From Alphaproteobacteria bacterium (GTDB taxonomy: Bacteria > Pseudomonadota > Alphaproteobacteria > RF32 > CAG-239), in assembly GCA_017501665.1 (NCBI GenBank), contig JAFVWM010000036.1, forward strand, positions 124,001 to 188,000: a DNA stretch of 64,000 nt. The letters are read 5' to 3'. The translations under genes and the position numbers were made by a program. Shown here in pieces: positions 32,494 to 41,338 of the stretch (within the stretch, counting starts at the first letter, position 1; every line of letters begins with the position of its first letter). The notes beneath the pieces are model-generated. The model was not told the DNA's origin. It did not search any database and saw only the letters and a program-made list of their open reading frames with translations.

Positions 32494-33525
32494 CTATCTT
32501 ATTTTGCCTGATCTAATATAATGCACAATTTTCGATGTATTATCTTTTTTATTACTTACATCTTTTTCATTAGACGGATATTTTTGGTCATATGCTTTTT
32601 CTATATTATCAACCATCTTCTCCACATATTTCTTGTCAGAAGATTTACCAATCAAAATATCACCTAACTCTTTAACTTCTTCCCTATTATATCCGTAGTC
32701 GGTTACAATATGGGTAAACATTGTTTCCATATTTTTATCAAAATCTTTATTATTTAAGCCCAAACCAACACTATCTGAATTTACGCTTTTTGCATAAATC
32801 TCAGCTACATCCAAAACCATTTTTTTATTAATTGCCTTTATCTTTTTACCTTCTTCAAAAAGTGTCGGTTGAATAACATCCATGCCATTTAAAGACGTAT
32901 TTTTTTTCAACAAATCAAGAATGCTGTCAGCCCCAATACTCGTTTTATTATAATCGGCAGCACATTTACACACATATTTCGTATAATCCCTTATCGTTTG
33001 TGCTCTTGCAACAACATTATCCATATCAACTCCCTCAATGGGATTCACATATTTTTTAGCTTCCAACATTTTTAATGCTTTCATTGATACTGTTGTGTTA
33101 GCCTTATTTTTTTTAATCGTACCTTTATTTTTTGCAATATATTTAACAACTTTATCTCTGGTTTGTTCTGTCAAAGGAAAACTTTCGGCTATACTCGAAA
33201 TAACTTCCAATCCATCAACAAAAAAACGATTCTTTACCGTTTCATCATCACCTTGACTCAATTTCATTATTTCAAACAGATAAGCTCCCGCAAGATATTT
33301 TTGATCTTCCAAATTTGAAACACTTTTAATATGATCGGCAATTTGTTTTTTCAGTTCTTCTTTGTGAATTTCTTTATTCGTTCTTTTATCCTCTCTTATC
33401 GAAAAGTCATAATCCGTATGATATTTTTTTTCAAACATACCGTTTACTACTTTAGATTCTTTTGAAAAGTTCTCTAACTCTCTTTTCAAAATATTGAGTG
33501 TTTCTTTGTTATCTGAATCAAGCAT
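32494..33525 (-). CDS. Orphan helical protein of unknown function
   Basis: 343 residues, predicted almost entirely helical and charged, no signal peptide or membrane segment. The N-terminal region (DNKETLNILKRELENFSKES) resembles coiled coil. A Cys pair occurs near residues 190-193 (KYVCKCAADYNK). The C-terminus is Lys/Asp/Asn-rich. AAAGGAA lies 5 nt before ATG. Monocistronic, convergent with uvrA (4-nt gap). Its style matches the other orphan genes (9536, 35556, 52582), but no motif is shared. Confidence 0.6.
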   Translation of the reverse strand: MLDSDNKETLNILKRELENFSKESKVVNGMFEKKYHTDYDFSIREDKRTNKEIHKEELKKQIADHIKSVSNLEDQKYLAGAYLFEIMKLSQGDDETVKNRFFVDGLEVISSIAESFPLTEQTRDKVVKYIAKNKGTIKKNKANTTVSMKALKMLEAKKYVNPIEGVDMDNVVARAQTIRDYTKYVCKCAADYNKTSIGADSILDLLKKNTSLNGMDVIQPTLFEEGKKIKAINKKMVLDVAEIYAKSVNSDSVGLGLNNKDFDKNMETMFTHIVTDYGYNREEVKELGDILIGKSSDKKYVEKMVDNIEKAYDQKYPSNEKDVSNKKDNTSKIVHYIRSGKIR

Positions 33526-33598
33526 TTTAAATTCCTTTAAATGTTAAATCATAGACAAATAATATCATATTCTTATACAAAAAACAATACAAAAAAAC

Positions 33599-33659
33599 AA
33601 TACTCGGATTGGTGAGCAAAATAAGGACGCAAATATAAATTTCACCAAATCCGAGTATT
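33599..33659 (-). terminator. Terminator of fadL copy 1
   Basis: AATACTCGGATT-GGTGA (33599-33615) pairs with TCACC-AAATCCGAGTATT (33642-33659), around a 26-nt loop, and the minus strand then runs into TTGTTTTTTT. A second hairpin (CTTAA-ACGG-GCAA with TTGC-CCGT-TTAAG, 33662-33707) sits between it and the fadL stop. Confidence 0.65.
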
Positions 33660-33718
33660 TTCTTAAAACGGGAGCAATAAAACGAAGTAACTTTTGCCGC
33701 CGTTAAGAAACTTTTTTA

Positions 33719-34942
33719 TTAGAACTTGTAGTTTACAGACAAGCCCCACATCTTAACCGAGTTTTCATAATCAGCTTTTACACCGGCAGAAGTTCCTCTT
33801 GGAGCAATATCAATGCTGGCTTCTTTAGCTTGAATGTATGTAAAGCCCATATCAAAAGTTAAGTTTTCATTGTATTTGTATTCAAGACCTGTTGAATACC
33901 AAATACGTCTTGAATCCGGAATACGCGGAGTACGATAATCCAACTTAACTGCTGCATCGTCATAAGCCAAACCTAAACGAAGCTTCCATTGATCGTCAAT
34001 TTGATAAGAAGTACCGATAGCATAAAAGTTGGCATCTTCCCAATTTTCAGGAGTGTGGCTTAAGAACGGAGTATCTGCACCATAAATATCAATACTATCA
34101 AACGAGTTCCAAAATACGCGTTGATACTCAGCCATAACAGCCCATTTGTCATTGATTTCGTGATATGCACCGACCGACAACATCGCCGGAGTATCAATAC
34201 GTGCAGTGATATCTTGATTATAGGTAGATACAGGAGCCAATTTAGACTCAATTTCGCCTTTTAATTTATGATTAATTTCACTGCGATATCCCATACCGAT
34301 ACGAGTTTTATCACTAAACTCATACATAGCACCGAGTTGATATCCGACATCAACACTATCACCTTCCATAGCTACATCAGCATTACCGGCCATAGCAGTA
34401 GATGTTAATCTTGCTTTGAAATATTGAATTGGCAAACCGACACCTAGTGATAATTTGTCAGTAGCTTTATAAGCGATCATCGGAGTTGTAGTAACGGCAG
34501 TAACTTTTGAAGTTGCACCATGATCGGCACCGGCCCAACGGGCATCATATTTAGTAATCATACCAAAAGGTACATTAACACCCAAACCAAATGTATATTT
34601 ATCATTTATTTGATGAGAATATGACATGTTCGGAGCAACAGCAGAGTGAACAATATTATGAACATCTGATTCATCACCTTGTCCGCCAACATTTTTAATA
34701 TTGCTGGCTGAAGCTTCCGGAGCAATATATGTACCGCCAACATTCAATTGAGTACCCTTTTGGCGTGTAAGACCTGCCACATTAAAATAAGCATAAGAGT
34801 TGTTTTCTGCACCGGCGGTAGCACCGGCAAAAGCATTACCCATAGCGGCACCGGATTGTTCACGAAGATGGAATCCGGCAGCATTTGCATTTGTGATGGC
34901 CATAACAGAAGCCAAAGCTGTATATGTAAGAAGTTTTTTCAT
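33719..34942 (-). CDS. fadL: OmpP1/FadL-family outer-membrane transporter, copy 1
   Basis: 407 residues. A signal peptide (MKKLLTYTALASVMAITNANA) is followed by AGFHLREQSGAAMGNAFAG, the conserved FadL N-terminal hatch sequence (G..L.EQS....G.A.AG), and a beta-barrel ending YENSVKMWGLSVNYKF with terminal Phe. These channels bring long-chain fatty acids or other hydrophobic compounds across the outer membrane. ATG 34942 is chosen: AAGGAT lies 9 nt before it and the signal peptide begins there. The C-terminal 60 residues equal those of the paralogue at 40041-41276. The palindrome TCAATCGATTGA lies about 62 nt upstream. Confidence 0.9.
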   Translation of the reverse strand: MKKLLTYTALASVMAITNANAAGFHLREQSGAAMGNAFAGATAGAENNSYAYFNVAGLTRQKGTQLNVGGTYIAPEASASNIKNVGGQGDESDVHNIVHSAVAPNMSYSHQINDKYTFGLGVNVPFGMITKYDARWAGADHGATSKVTAVTTTPMIAYKATDKLSLGVGLPIQYFKARLTSTAMAGNADVAMEGDSVDVGYQLGAMYEFSDKTRIGMGYRSEINHKLKGEIESKLAPVSTYNQDITARIDTPAMLSVGAYHEINDKWAVMAEYQRVFWNSFDSIDIYGADTPFLSHTPENWEDANFYAIGTSYQIDDQWKLRLGLAYDDAAVKLDYRTPRIPDSRRIWYSTGLEYKYNENLTFDMGFTYIQAKEASIDIAPRGTSAGVKADYENSVKMWGLSVNYKF

Positions 34943-35004
34943 AAATAAAAATCCTTTTTGTTTAACTACGAAAGTTGTTATAACATAAAAAAATAAAAAA
35001 TCAA

Positions 35005-35016
35005 TCAATCGATTGA
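35005..35016. promoter_or_regulatory. Operator 1, TCAATCGATTGA
   Basis: A perfect 12-bp palindrome upstream of fadL copy 1. A TATGTTATAA -10 region follows it in the direction of transcription, with the same word in front of fadL copy 2. Identical to the sites at 39155 and 39963. Confidence 0.7.
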
Positions 35017-35228
35017 ATTATTTTTTAATTATTTTTAATTTTTGTTGTTTTTCAAAAAGATAGACTGTTAAAAAAATTAAAAAAAGATAAAAACGCTATA
35101 AAAATACTTTTTTTAATGCAAAAAATATGTTAGTATAGAAAAAGTGCTTGCTTTTTAATATTCAAAGTGCTACAAACCTTATGATTTATTGGATTAACCT
35201 TAATTTTACATGAAAAGGGGTGATTTAA

Positions 35229-35435
35229 GTGGTTCAAGTTACTGTTATTGGTAATGACGTTGGACAATCTTTGAAAGTTTTGAAGAAAAAGATGCAACGT
35301 GAAGGTATCTTCCGTGAGATGAAACTTCGCCGTTGTCACGAAAAAAATTCTGAAAAGAAAGCCCGTCGTCAAGCTGAAGCCGTTCGTCGTGCTCGCAAAC
35401 AGTTGCGTAAACGCTTAGATACTGAAGGATTCTAA
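35229..35435 (+). CDS. rpsU: 30S ribosomal protein S21
   Basis: 68 residues starting at GTG (35229): [34 protein letters not shown], the S21 signature. The Arg/Lys-rich body is normal for alphaproteobacteria. AAAAGGGGTG is about 8 nt upstream. It assists translation initiation on the 30S subunit. Stand-alone gene with its own terminator. Confidence 0.96.
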   Translation: MVQVTVIGNDVGQSLKVLKKKMQREGIFREMKLRRCHEKNSEKKARRQAEAVRRARKQLRKRLDTEGF

Positions 35436-35461
35436 TTTAGAGTTTTTCAAACAAAAATCTT

Positions 35462-35493
35462 AAACCGTCTCATTAGCTTGAGGCGGTTTTTTG
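35462..35493 (+). terminator. Terminator of rpsU
   Basis: AAACCGTCTCA / TGAGGCGGTTT stem followed by TTTTTTG; stops 26 nt past the rpsU stop. Confidence 0.85.
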
Positions 35494-35502
35494 TTGTTTT
35501 TT

Positions 35503-35531
35503 TTGCTGTTTTATGATAATATTTATATAAA
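35503..35531 (+). promoter_or_regulatory. Sigma-70 promoter of the zinc-peptidase orphan
   Basis: TTGCTG (35503-35508), 17-bp spacer, TATAAA (35526-35531), 24 nt before the ATG at 35556. Confidence 0.6.
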
Positions 35532-35555
35532 TAGAACAAGCATAAAGGAAAAATT

Positions 35556-36542
35556 ATGACTGATAACAAAGAAATTATTGATGAAAAAAGATTTTCTGAA
35601 ATTTTGGAAATTTTAAATATTTTAAAAGAAAATAATTACGAAAATATTTCCGAAGAACACTATACACAATTTAATAGTGCTTTGTCCTATGCTCGTTCCG
35701 AACTACCCCGAAATGACGAACCTTTTAAAAATTTAATGTCTGTTTCAGAAAGACAAAAAGAGTTTAATGAAAAAATCGACGGCAGAGATCCTGATGGATT
35801 TCTCAATCGACACTTTGACAATCTCGAAAAAGAATACCAAATTGGCACCCTTCCTTCATCCGAAATCAAAGAACATAACAAAGTTGAATACCAAGAACTA
35901 CTACCTTTCGATTTTATGCCTCAAACAGAATTAAAAAGAGAAGAAAATAAAGAGTATTATCAAAAAGCTGAAGATATCTTAGAAAAGCTCAAAGAGGCAA
36001 ATCCGTTTTTTAAAGAAGCACTTAAAGATAAAGAGGTTAACTTTAAAATCCTTGAAGGTAAAGATAATGATGGCAAATTTTGTTATGATGAGTACATTAG
36101 AAGCGAAGGAAAAACTGTAACAATTAATCTGGAAAGCTCTTTATTTGCTGAATCCGGTAAAGGTAAAGAGATGTTGCCCATGGTTATAGCACATGAATTC
36201 GGTCACTTTATAGATGTTGCCAAACGTCCTTTGGGTTATACCGGTATGTTACAAGATAAACAAGAATTTTTTGCAGACATCCTTGGCGCTAAAATGGCCC
36301 AAAATGCCGGTTATGAAAAATCAATAACAGCTTTTAAGGAAAATCTAAACTCAAAAAAAGACTCTTTACTAAAATCCCGAGCTAAACTTCTTAACGAAAG
36401 ATATCCGGAGACAAATACTAAAATTAATTCCGACAGAATAGCTGAACTTCGTGGTATAACTCCAAAACCGCCATTCAAAACAACGCAAACAAATATAAAC
36501 CCCAATTCCGTTAAACTATATAAAGAAAATACCGTAAGGTAA
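35556..36542 (+). CDS. Orphan zinc metallopeptidase-like protein
   Basis: 328 residues without signal peptide or membrane helices. It has VIAHEFGHFID (H213-E214-x-x-H217) and, 20 residues on, QEFFADILGAKMAQNAGY, the E..AD..GA pattern in which E237 would be the third zinc ligand (gluzincin/M48-like). The helical N-terminal 120 residues match nothing I know. The C-terminus is hydrophilic. Cytosolic location without a signal is odd for an M48-type enzyme; it could be exported by another route or act inside. AAAGGA lies 7 nt before ATG. Confidence 0.65.
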   Translation: MTDNKEIIDEKRFSEILEILNILKENNYENISEEHYTQFNSALSYARSELPRNDEPFKNLMSVSERQKEFNEKIDGRDPDGFLNRHFDNLEKEYQIGTLPSSEIKEHNKVEYQELLPFDFMPQTELKREENKEYYQKAEDILEKLKEANPFFKEALKDKEVNFKILEGKDNDGKFCYDEYIRSEGKTVTINLESSLFAESGKGKEMLPMVIAHEFGHFIDVAKRPLGYTGMLQDKQEFFADILGAKMAQNAGYEKSITAFKENLNSKKDSLLKSRAKLLNERYPETNTKINSDRIAELRGITPKPPFKTTQTNINPNSVKLYKENTVR

Positions 36543-36777
36543 TATATAATCTGATTTAACATCAATTATCTTAAAATAAAAAATAGCTAATAACCAAAGT
36601 AATAGAAGCAAAAAAAGAAGACTCATACATTCTCCGTTAAGGTCGAAGAACAGTTTAGATAAAGTCAAAATAAAAAAACTTAAGATAATGAGGTTAATAG
36701 AAGCAAAAAAAGAAGGCTGAAATTTTCCAGCCTTCTTTTTTTCTAGCATTAGTTCTCAATTACACGAGTTTTTTCTA
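36543..36777. other. Gene-free region with small repeats and a terminator
   Basis: Two exact 20-bp copies of AATAGAAGCAAAAAAAGAAG lie at 36601-36620 and 36696-36715. The hairpin AGAAGGCTG / CAGCCTTCT with A and T tracts (36704-36741) can end transcription either way. A 77-codon minus-strand frame here overlaps the hairpin and is not called. Confidence 0.6.
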
Positions 36778-36902
36778 AAAACTTGGAGAATAGTTCAGAT
36801 AGAGTAATTTCTAGGGGTATTAAAAATTTTAGCGTACAAATAGCTACGTGAATTTTTAACTACCCCGTAAAATTGCTCTAGATGAGCTGTTATACAAGTT
36901 TT
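36778..36902. repeat. Long imperfect palindrome, copy A
   Basis: About 125 bp that folds on itself: AAAACTTG/CAAGTTTT at the ends, then AGAGTAATTT/AAATTGCTCT and GGGGTATTAAAAATT/AATTTTTAACTACCCC. The loop is AGCGTACAAATAGCTACGTGA (36831-36851). The right arm overlaps the stop codon of aas. A small palindrome AGTTTTTTCTAAAAACT sits at the outer end. Related to copy B at 47498-47625. Confidence 0.75.
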
Positions 36903-39069
36903 AAGCAATACCCAGTTCAGCCATAACCTCCTTCTTAAGCGTCACATTATCCGCCTTACCTGTTGCAAACACAGGCAACGAATCACGATAAACGATAACT
37001 CTCGGGAGATAAAGCTCCGGCAAACCGTTTTGCTTAATGTAAGCATGCAAGCGATCGTTAGTAGCTTTTTTGTTATTGGTAGCCAAAACAATCTGCTCAC
37101 CTTTGGTTTCGTGAGGAACAGCAACGATTCCGTATGCCCATTCGACACCATCAGCCTCAAAAGCTTTGACCACAGTTTCATGAACAGCATTTAATGAGAC
37201 CATTTCACCGCCGACTTTTGCAAAACGTTTTATTCTGTCACGAATATATACAAAGCCGATCTCATCAATCTCAACCACGTCACCGGTATGATACCAACCA
37301 TCTTTCAATGGCTCTAATACCCCTGGATTATCAGGATGAATGTATCCCATCATAACATTAGGACCTTTAACCCACAATTCACCACCATTTTTAATTCCGT
37401 CAACCGGAACAATTTTGTGTTGAATTTTAGGCAATAATTTACCGATAGAGCCAAAGCGATTAAAGATTCGGTTGTTAGCCGTAACCACCGGCGAACATTC
37501 GGTTGAACCATACGCCTCTTTAACCGAAACACCTAATCTTTCACCCCAAAGATTACGAGTATCAGGTTTAACAGCCTCGGCACCACCATACATAATACGA
37601 AGGCTATGAAAATCCATCGGGTGTGCAATTTTTGCATAACCTCTGAAGAATGTATCTGTTCCAAGCAAGGCTGTTGCACCGATTTCATAAGAAAGTTCGG
37701 CAATAACACGATAGTGTAACGGCGACGGATACAAGAACAATTTACATCCGTTATACATGGGGAACAAAGTACCAACCGTCAAACCGAAACTATGGAACAT
37801 AGGCAAAGCATTAAGCAACGTATCTTTGTTGTTCAACGTTTCGATACAATTCAATTGATCTACGTTAGATATAATATTAGAGTGGCTCAAAACAACGGCT
37901 TTCGGAGCTCCTTCAGAACCTGAGGTAAACAAAATAACCGCTTTTTTATTACCGCCCACCGGATGTGGCACGCGTTTAACCTTGTATCTGATATAAGCAC
38001 CAAGTTTGTCTTTTAATGTCAGATGTTTGCGTAACTCTTCCAAATAAAAGATTTTGTATCCTGCTTCACGCATAGCTTCGATAACATCTTCCATTTTGGC
38101 ATTTCTGATAAACAAGTGCGAAGTAATAATCATCTTAACTTGAGCGGTATTACACATCGAAACCATGTTTTTTGCACCGACAGAAAAGTTTAACATAACC
38201 GGTACACGTTCATAAGCCGATAAACCGAAGAAAGAACAAACCGTAGCCAATGAGTTTGGTAACAATAAAGCTACATGCTCACCGGGTTGTGTCATTTTCT
38301 TAAAGAAACGCCCCAAAACAAACGATTTGATAACAATATCCTTATAAGATTGCGGAACACGATTAATATCTTCAAAAAACTTAACACGACGGAACCAACC
38401 TTGCTTAGAGTTAATTTTTGCCACTTTCATCAACATACCGAACAAAGATATATTACCATTATTAGAAGCATCAAAGCACATATCGCGCATAATCATATAA
38501 ACTTCGTTACTGATGTGATCACGTTGACGACGTAATTCATCTTTTAACTTAAACTTTACCGGCTTTCTGACCGTAATAGTAATTCTCGGAAGCGGACGAT
38601 GAGGCAACTTACCTTTGGTTTTTGAAAAATAACCGAACTGCGGACCGTCAATCCATACCGGAACGATTGGTGCTCCTGATTTATCGGCAGCCAAACCCGG
38701 AGCCTCATAAATTTTCATCAAACCGCCGTTTTCCGTCATACGACCTTCGGCAAATATAACACAACATCTTCCGCTATCAATTTTGGCGATTAATTCCTTC
38801 AAATCACCCGGTTCAATTGGATTAAACGGCATAACATCTGCCGTTTGCATAATCATTCTTATCCATTTATTGCGATATAAATGACCATTCAATGCAAACA
38901 CCGGATTCCCCGGCAAGAAAGCAAACAGCATAATCGGATCCAAAAAAGATACATGGTTCGATACATAAACAGCCTTAGTCGGAAGCTTATTTTCATCAAA
39001 CTGAATGTTGCATCTTACTTTGAAAACAGTAAAAATAACACGAAGGCAAAAACGTACAAAATTTCTCAC
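36901..39069 (-). CDS. aas: Bifunctional acyltransferase / acyl-ACP synthetase
   Basis: 722 residues. N-terminal PlsC-type acyltransferase with NHVSFLD (HX4D, near residue 38) and FAEGRMTENGG, then an AMP-binding domain: LFTSGSEGAPKAVVLSH, YGSTECSPVV, WYHTGDVVEIDEIGFVYIRDRIKRFAKVGGEMVSL. The final Lys motif is in ATGKADNVTLKKEV. Family members activate free fatty acids and re-acylate lysophospholipids at the inner membrane. It starts at GTG with GGAG 9 nt upstream. Divergent from the TetR gene, with a shared palindrome between them. The MFS domain fused in some homologues is absent. Confidence 0.9.
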   Translation of the reverse strand: MRNFVRFCLRVIFTVFKVRCNIQFDENKLPTKAVYVSNHVSFLDPIMLFAFLPGNPVFALNGHLYRNKWIRMIMQTADVMPFNPIEPGDLKELIAKIDSGRCCVIFAEGRMTENGGLMKIYEAPGLAADKSGAPIVPVWIDGPQFGYFSKTKGKLPHRPLPRITITVRKPVKFKLKDELRRQRDHISNEVYMIMRDMCFDASNNGNISLFGMLMKVAKINSKQGWFRRVKFFEDINRVPQSYKDIVIKSFVLGRFFKKMTQPGEHVALLLPNSLATVCSFFGLSAYERVPVMLNFSVGAKNMVSMCNTAQVKMIITSHLFIRNAKMEDVIEAMREAGYKIFYLEELRKHLTLKDKLGAYIRYKVKRVPHPVGGNKKAVILFTSGSEGAPKAVVLSHSNIISNVDQLNCIETLNNKDTLLNALPMFHSFGLTVGTLFPMYNGCKLFLYPSPLHYRVIAELSYEIGATALLGTDTFFRGYAKIAHPMDFHSLRIMYGGAEAVKPDTRNLWGERLGVSVKEAYGSTECSPVVTANNRIFNRFGSIGKLLPKIQHKIVPVDGIKNGGELWVKGPNVMMGYIHPDNPGVLEPLKDGWYHTGDVVEIDEIGFVYIRDRIKRFAKVGGEMVSLNAVHETVVKAFEADGVEWAYGIVAVPHETKGEQIVLATNNKKATNDRLHAYIKQNGLPELYLPRVIVYRDSLPVFATGKADNVTLKKEVMAELGIA

Positions 39070-39154
39070 GATATATAACTCCAGTAGTTCACGTTAACTC
39101 TTTTTTAACCCACTTTATAAGCAACTGTAAAGCAAAAAAAATCAATCCACATAT

Positions 39155-39166
39155 TCAATCGATTGA
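39155..39166. promoter_or_regulatory. Operator 2, TCAATCGATTGA
   Basis: Same 12-bp palindrome in the 240-bp gap between divergent aas (start 39069) and tetR (start 39310). It could control both directions, including autoregulation. Confidence 0.7.
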
Positions 39167-39309
39167 TTTAATCAATAACATATTGTTTTTTATAAAAAAA
39201 ATAAGTTTTACACAAAAGTGGATAAAACCTGATTGTAATTTTTAAATATCTGATATAAACAAATTAATTGTCTGGACCAACATATATATTTAAAGGAGTA
39301 CTCTTATCC

Positions 39310-39948
39310 ATGCCTGCAGATTCAAAAAGCAAGCTGTTGTGGTCAGCGTTTGAGGAATTTGCCAAAAACGGCTTTTCCGGTGCCTCGACCAGAGATATCG
39401 CAGCCAAAGCAGACATCAACATTTCTTCAATTTTATATTATTTCGGCGGTAAAAAAGGTATTTACACCGCAGCTTTGAAAAAAATTGTCGATACAATTAA
39501 CGAAATGACAGCAGAGCTTAACTCTCGATACTCCGAAGTTATTGAAAAACAGGATTCGAAACAAGCTCGTATTCTCTTAAAAGAAATGTCCGAATATTTC
39601 TTAAACATTTTGTGCTCTAAAGAATTGTCGCCCAATGTCAAAAAGGTTTTCTTAAGCGAATACTCCAGTCCTACCGACGAATTCAATATTTTATATGATG
39701 AACTGATTCGTCCGGTGCATGATCGTATGTCTAACCTGCTTCATTTGGCCAGCAATAAATCAATTGATATAAAAAATTGCTATTTTTATATTTTCCCGCT
39801 TTTTTCACAGCTTTTTGTTTTTGCATCTCGCAAAGAATCTATATGCAAACTCATGGAATGGGAAGACTATGATGACAAGGCTACGCTTGAGTTACAGCGA
39901 TATACCAGTTCACAAATTGACTTCATTTTAGACTACTTAAAAAAATAA
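39310..39948 (+). CDS. TetR-family transcriptional regulator (CecR-like C-terminus)
   Basis: 212 residues. The helix-turn-helix is in the first 50: LLWSAFEEFAKNGFSGASTRDIAAKADINISSILYYFGGKKGIYTAAL. The C-terminal domain includes VFLSEYSSPTDEFNILYDELIRPVHDRMSNLLHLASN, like the DUF1956/CecR group. It sits between aas and fadL copy 2, and the same palindrome is in front of both fadL genes and aas, so it is the prime candidate for their repressor with acyl ligands. ATG 39310 has AAAGGAG 12 nt upstream, longer than usual. Confidence 0.85.
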   Translation: MPADSKSKLLWSAFEEFAKNGFSGASTRDIAAKADINISSILYYFGGKKGIYTAALKKIVDTINEMTAELNSRYSEVIEKQDSKQARILLKEMSEYFLNILCSKELSPNVKKVFLSEYSSPTDEFNILYDELIRPVHDRMSNLLHLASNKSIDIKNCYFYIFPLFSQLFVFASRKESICKLMEWEDYDDKATLELQRYTSSQIDFILDYLKK

Positions 39949-39960
39949 ATATCAACAAAA

Positions 39961-39976
39961 AATCAATCGATTGATT
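39961..39976. promoter_or_regulatory. Operator 3, AATCAATCGATTGATT
   Basis: Here the palindrome is perfect over 16 bp. It overlaps TTGACA (39975-39980), the -35 of fadL copy 2, with TATAAA at 39996-40001 (15-bp spacer). Binding would block polymerase. Confidence 0.72.
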
Positions 39977-40040
39977 GACAAATCAAAATTTATGTTATAA
40001 ACGTCCTTATTGTGTGTTTAATAATAAGGACGTTTGTACT

Positions 40041-41276
40041 ATGAAAAAACTACTTACTTTTACTGCTTTAGCCTCTGTTATGGCTATTGCTAACGCTAAT
40101 GCTGCCGGATTCCATCTTCGTGAACAATCCGGTGCCGCTTTGGGTAATGCTTTTGCCGGTGCTACTGCCGGTGCAGAAAACAACTCTTATGCTTATTTTA
40201 ACGCTGCCGGTCTTACCCGTCACAAAGGTAAACAATTTAATATCGGTGGCACATACATTGCTCCGGAGGCTTCAGCCAGCAATATCAAAGGAAACGGTGA
40301 AAAATCTGATGTACACAACATCGTACACTCTGCCGTTGCTCCGAATATGTCTTATTCACAACAAATTGATGACAAATTTACTTTTGGTTTAGGTATCAAT
40401 GTTCCATTCGGTATGATTACCAAATATGATGAAAGTTGGGCAGGTGCTGCTGATGGCGTAACATCTAAAGTTACTGCCGTAACCACAACCCCGATGCTTG
40501 CTTATAAAGCAACCGATAAATTGTCTTTGGGTGCAGGTTTGCCTATCCAATACTTCAAAGCAAGACTGACTTCTACTGCCCAATCTTCTTCGGGAGCGGC
40601 AGATGTAGCTATTGAAGGTGCCTCTGTTGATGTGGGATATCAACTCAGTGCTTTGTACGAATTTAATGACAAGACTCGTGTTGGTGTAAACTATCGCAGT
40701 GAAATCAATCACAAATTAAAAGGCGAAGTTGAATCGAAAACATTTGCAGGTACTTCTTATGGACCTATCTATAACCAAGACATCTCTGCTCGTATTGATA
40801 CACCGGCTTTGTTGTCTGTCGGTGCATATCATGAAATCAATGACAAATGGGCTGTTATGGCCGAATATCAACGTGTATTCTGGAACTCTTTTGATGCTAT
40901 TGATATCTATGGTGTAGATACTCCTAGTTTAGTATCAAACACTCCTGAAAACTGGGAAGATGCCAACTTTTATGCAATCGGTGCTTCTTACCAAATTGAC
41001 AATCAATGGAAGCTTCGTTTAGGTTTGGCTTATGATGATTCTGCCGTTAAAGTTGACTATCGTACACCTCGTGTACCTGATTCAAGACGTATTTGGTACT
41101 CAACAGGTCTTGAATACAAATACAACGACAATTTGACTTTTGATATGGGCTTTACATACATTCAAGCTAAAGAAGCCAGCATTGATATTGCTCCAAGAGG
41201 AACTTCTGCCGGTGTAAAAGCTGATTATGAAAACTCGGTTAAGATGTGGGGCTTGTCTGTAAATTACAAGTTCTAA
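40041..41276 (+). CDS. fadL: OmpP1/FadL-family outer-membrane transporter, copy 2
   Basis: 411 residues, same signal peptide and barrel as copy 1; most differences lie in loops near residues 80-90, 185-195 and 235-250. The last 60 residues are identical and the DNA there is nearly identical too. ATG 40041 follows AAGGAC at 9 nt. It is oriented opposite to copy 1, so the pair forms an inverted repeat of about 1.2 kb around 5 kb of DNA. Expression is presumably under operator 3. Confidence 0.9.
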   Translation: MKKLLTFTALASVMAIANANAAGFHLREQSGAALGNAFAGATAGAENNSYAYFNAAGLTRHKGKQFNIGGTYIAPEASASNIKGNGEKSDVHNIVHSAVAPNMSYSQQIDDKFTFGLGINVPFGMITKYDESWAGAADGVTSKVTAVTTTPMLAYKATDKLSLGAGLPIQYFKARLTSTAQSSSGAADVAIEGASVDVGYQLSALYEFNDKTRVGVNYRSEINHKLKGEVESKTFAGTSYGPIYNQDISARIDTPALLSVGAYHEINDKWAVMAEYQRVFWNSFDAIDIYGVDTPSLVSNTPENWEDANFYAIGASYQIDNQWKLRLGLAYDDSAVKVDYRTPRVPDSRRIWYSTGLEYKYNDNLTFDMGFTYIQAKEASIDIAPRGTSAGVKADYENSVKMWGLSVNYKF

Positions 41277-41292
41277 TTAGAACAACCATTAT

Positions 41293-41325
41293 AAAAAAAC
41301 CTCCGAAATTTCGGAGGTTTTTTTT
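41293..41325. terminator. Bidirectional terminator
   Basis: AAAACCTCCGAAATTTCGGAGGTTTT, a fully palindromic stem with T tract, between fadL copy 2 and the convergent gene ending at 41339. Confidence 0.85.
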
Positions 41326-41338
41326 AATCTTATATCAG

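Noticed and set aside
36516..36749. 77-codon minus-strand frame with two hydrophobic stretches
   Set aside because: It starts inside a terminator hairpin, overlaps the 3' end of the zinc-peptidase gene and has no ribosome site; hydrophobic runs arise from A-rich antisense.
40247..40262. TGGCAC-N5-TTGCT, a sigma-54-like match
   Set aside because: It lies inside the fadL copy 2 coding region on the coding strand with no gene start downstream; the codons explain it.
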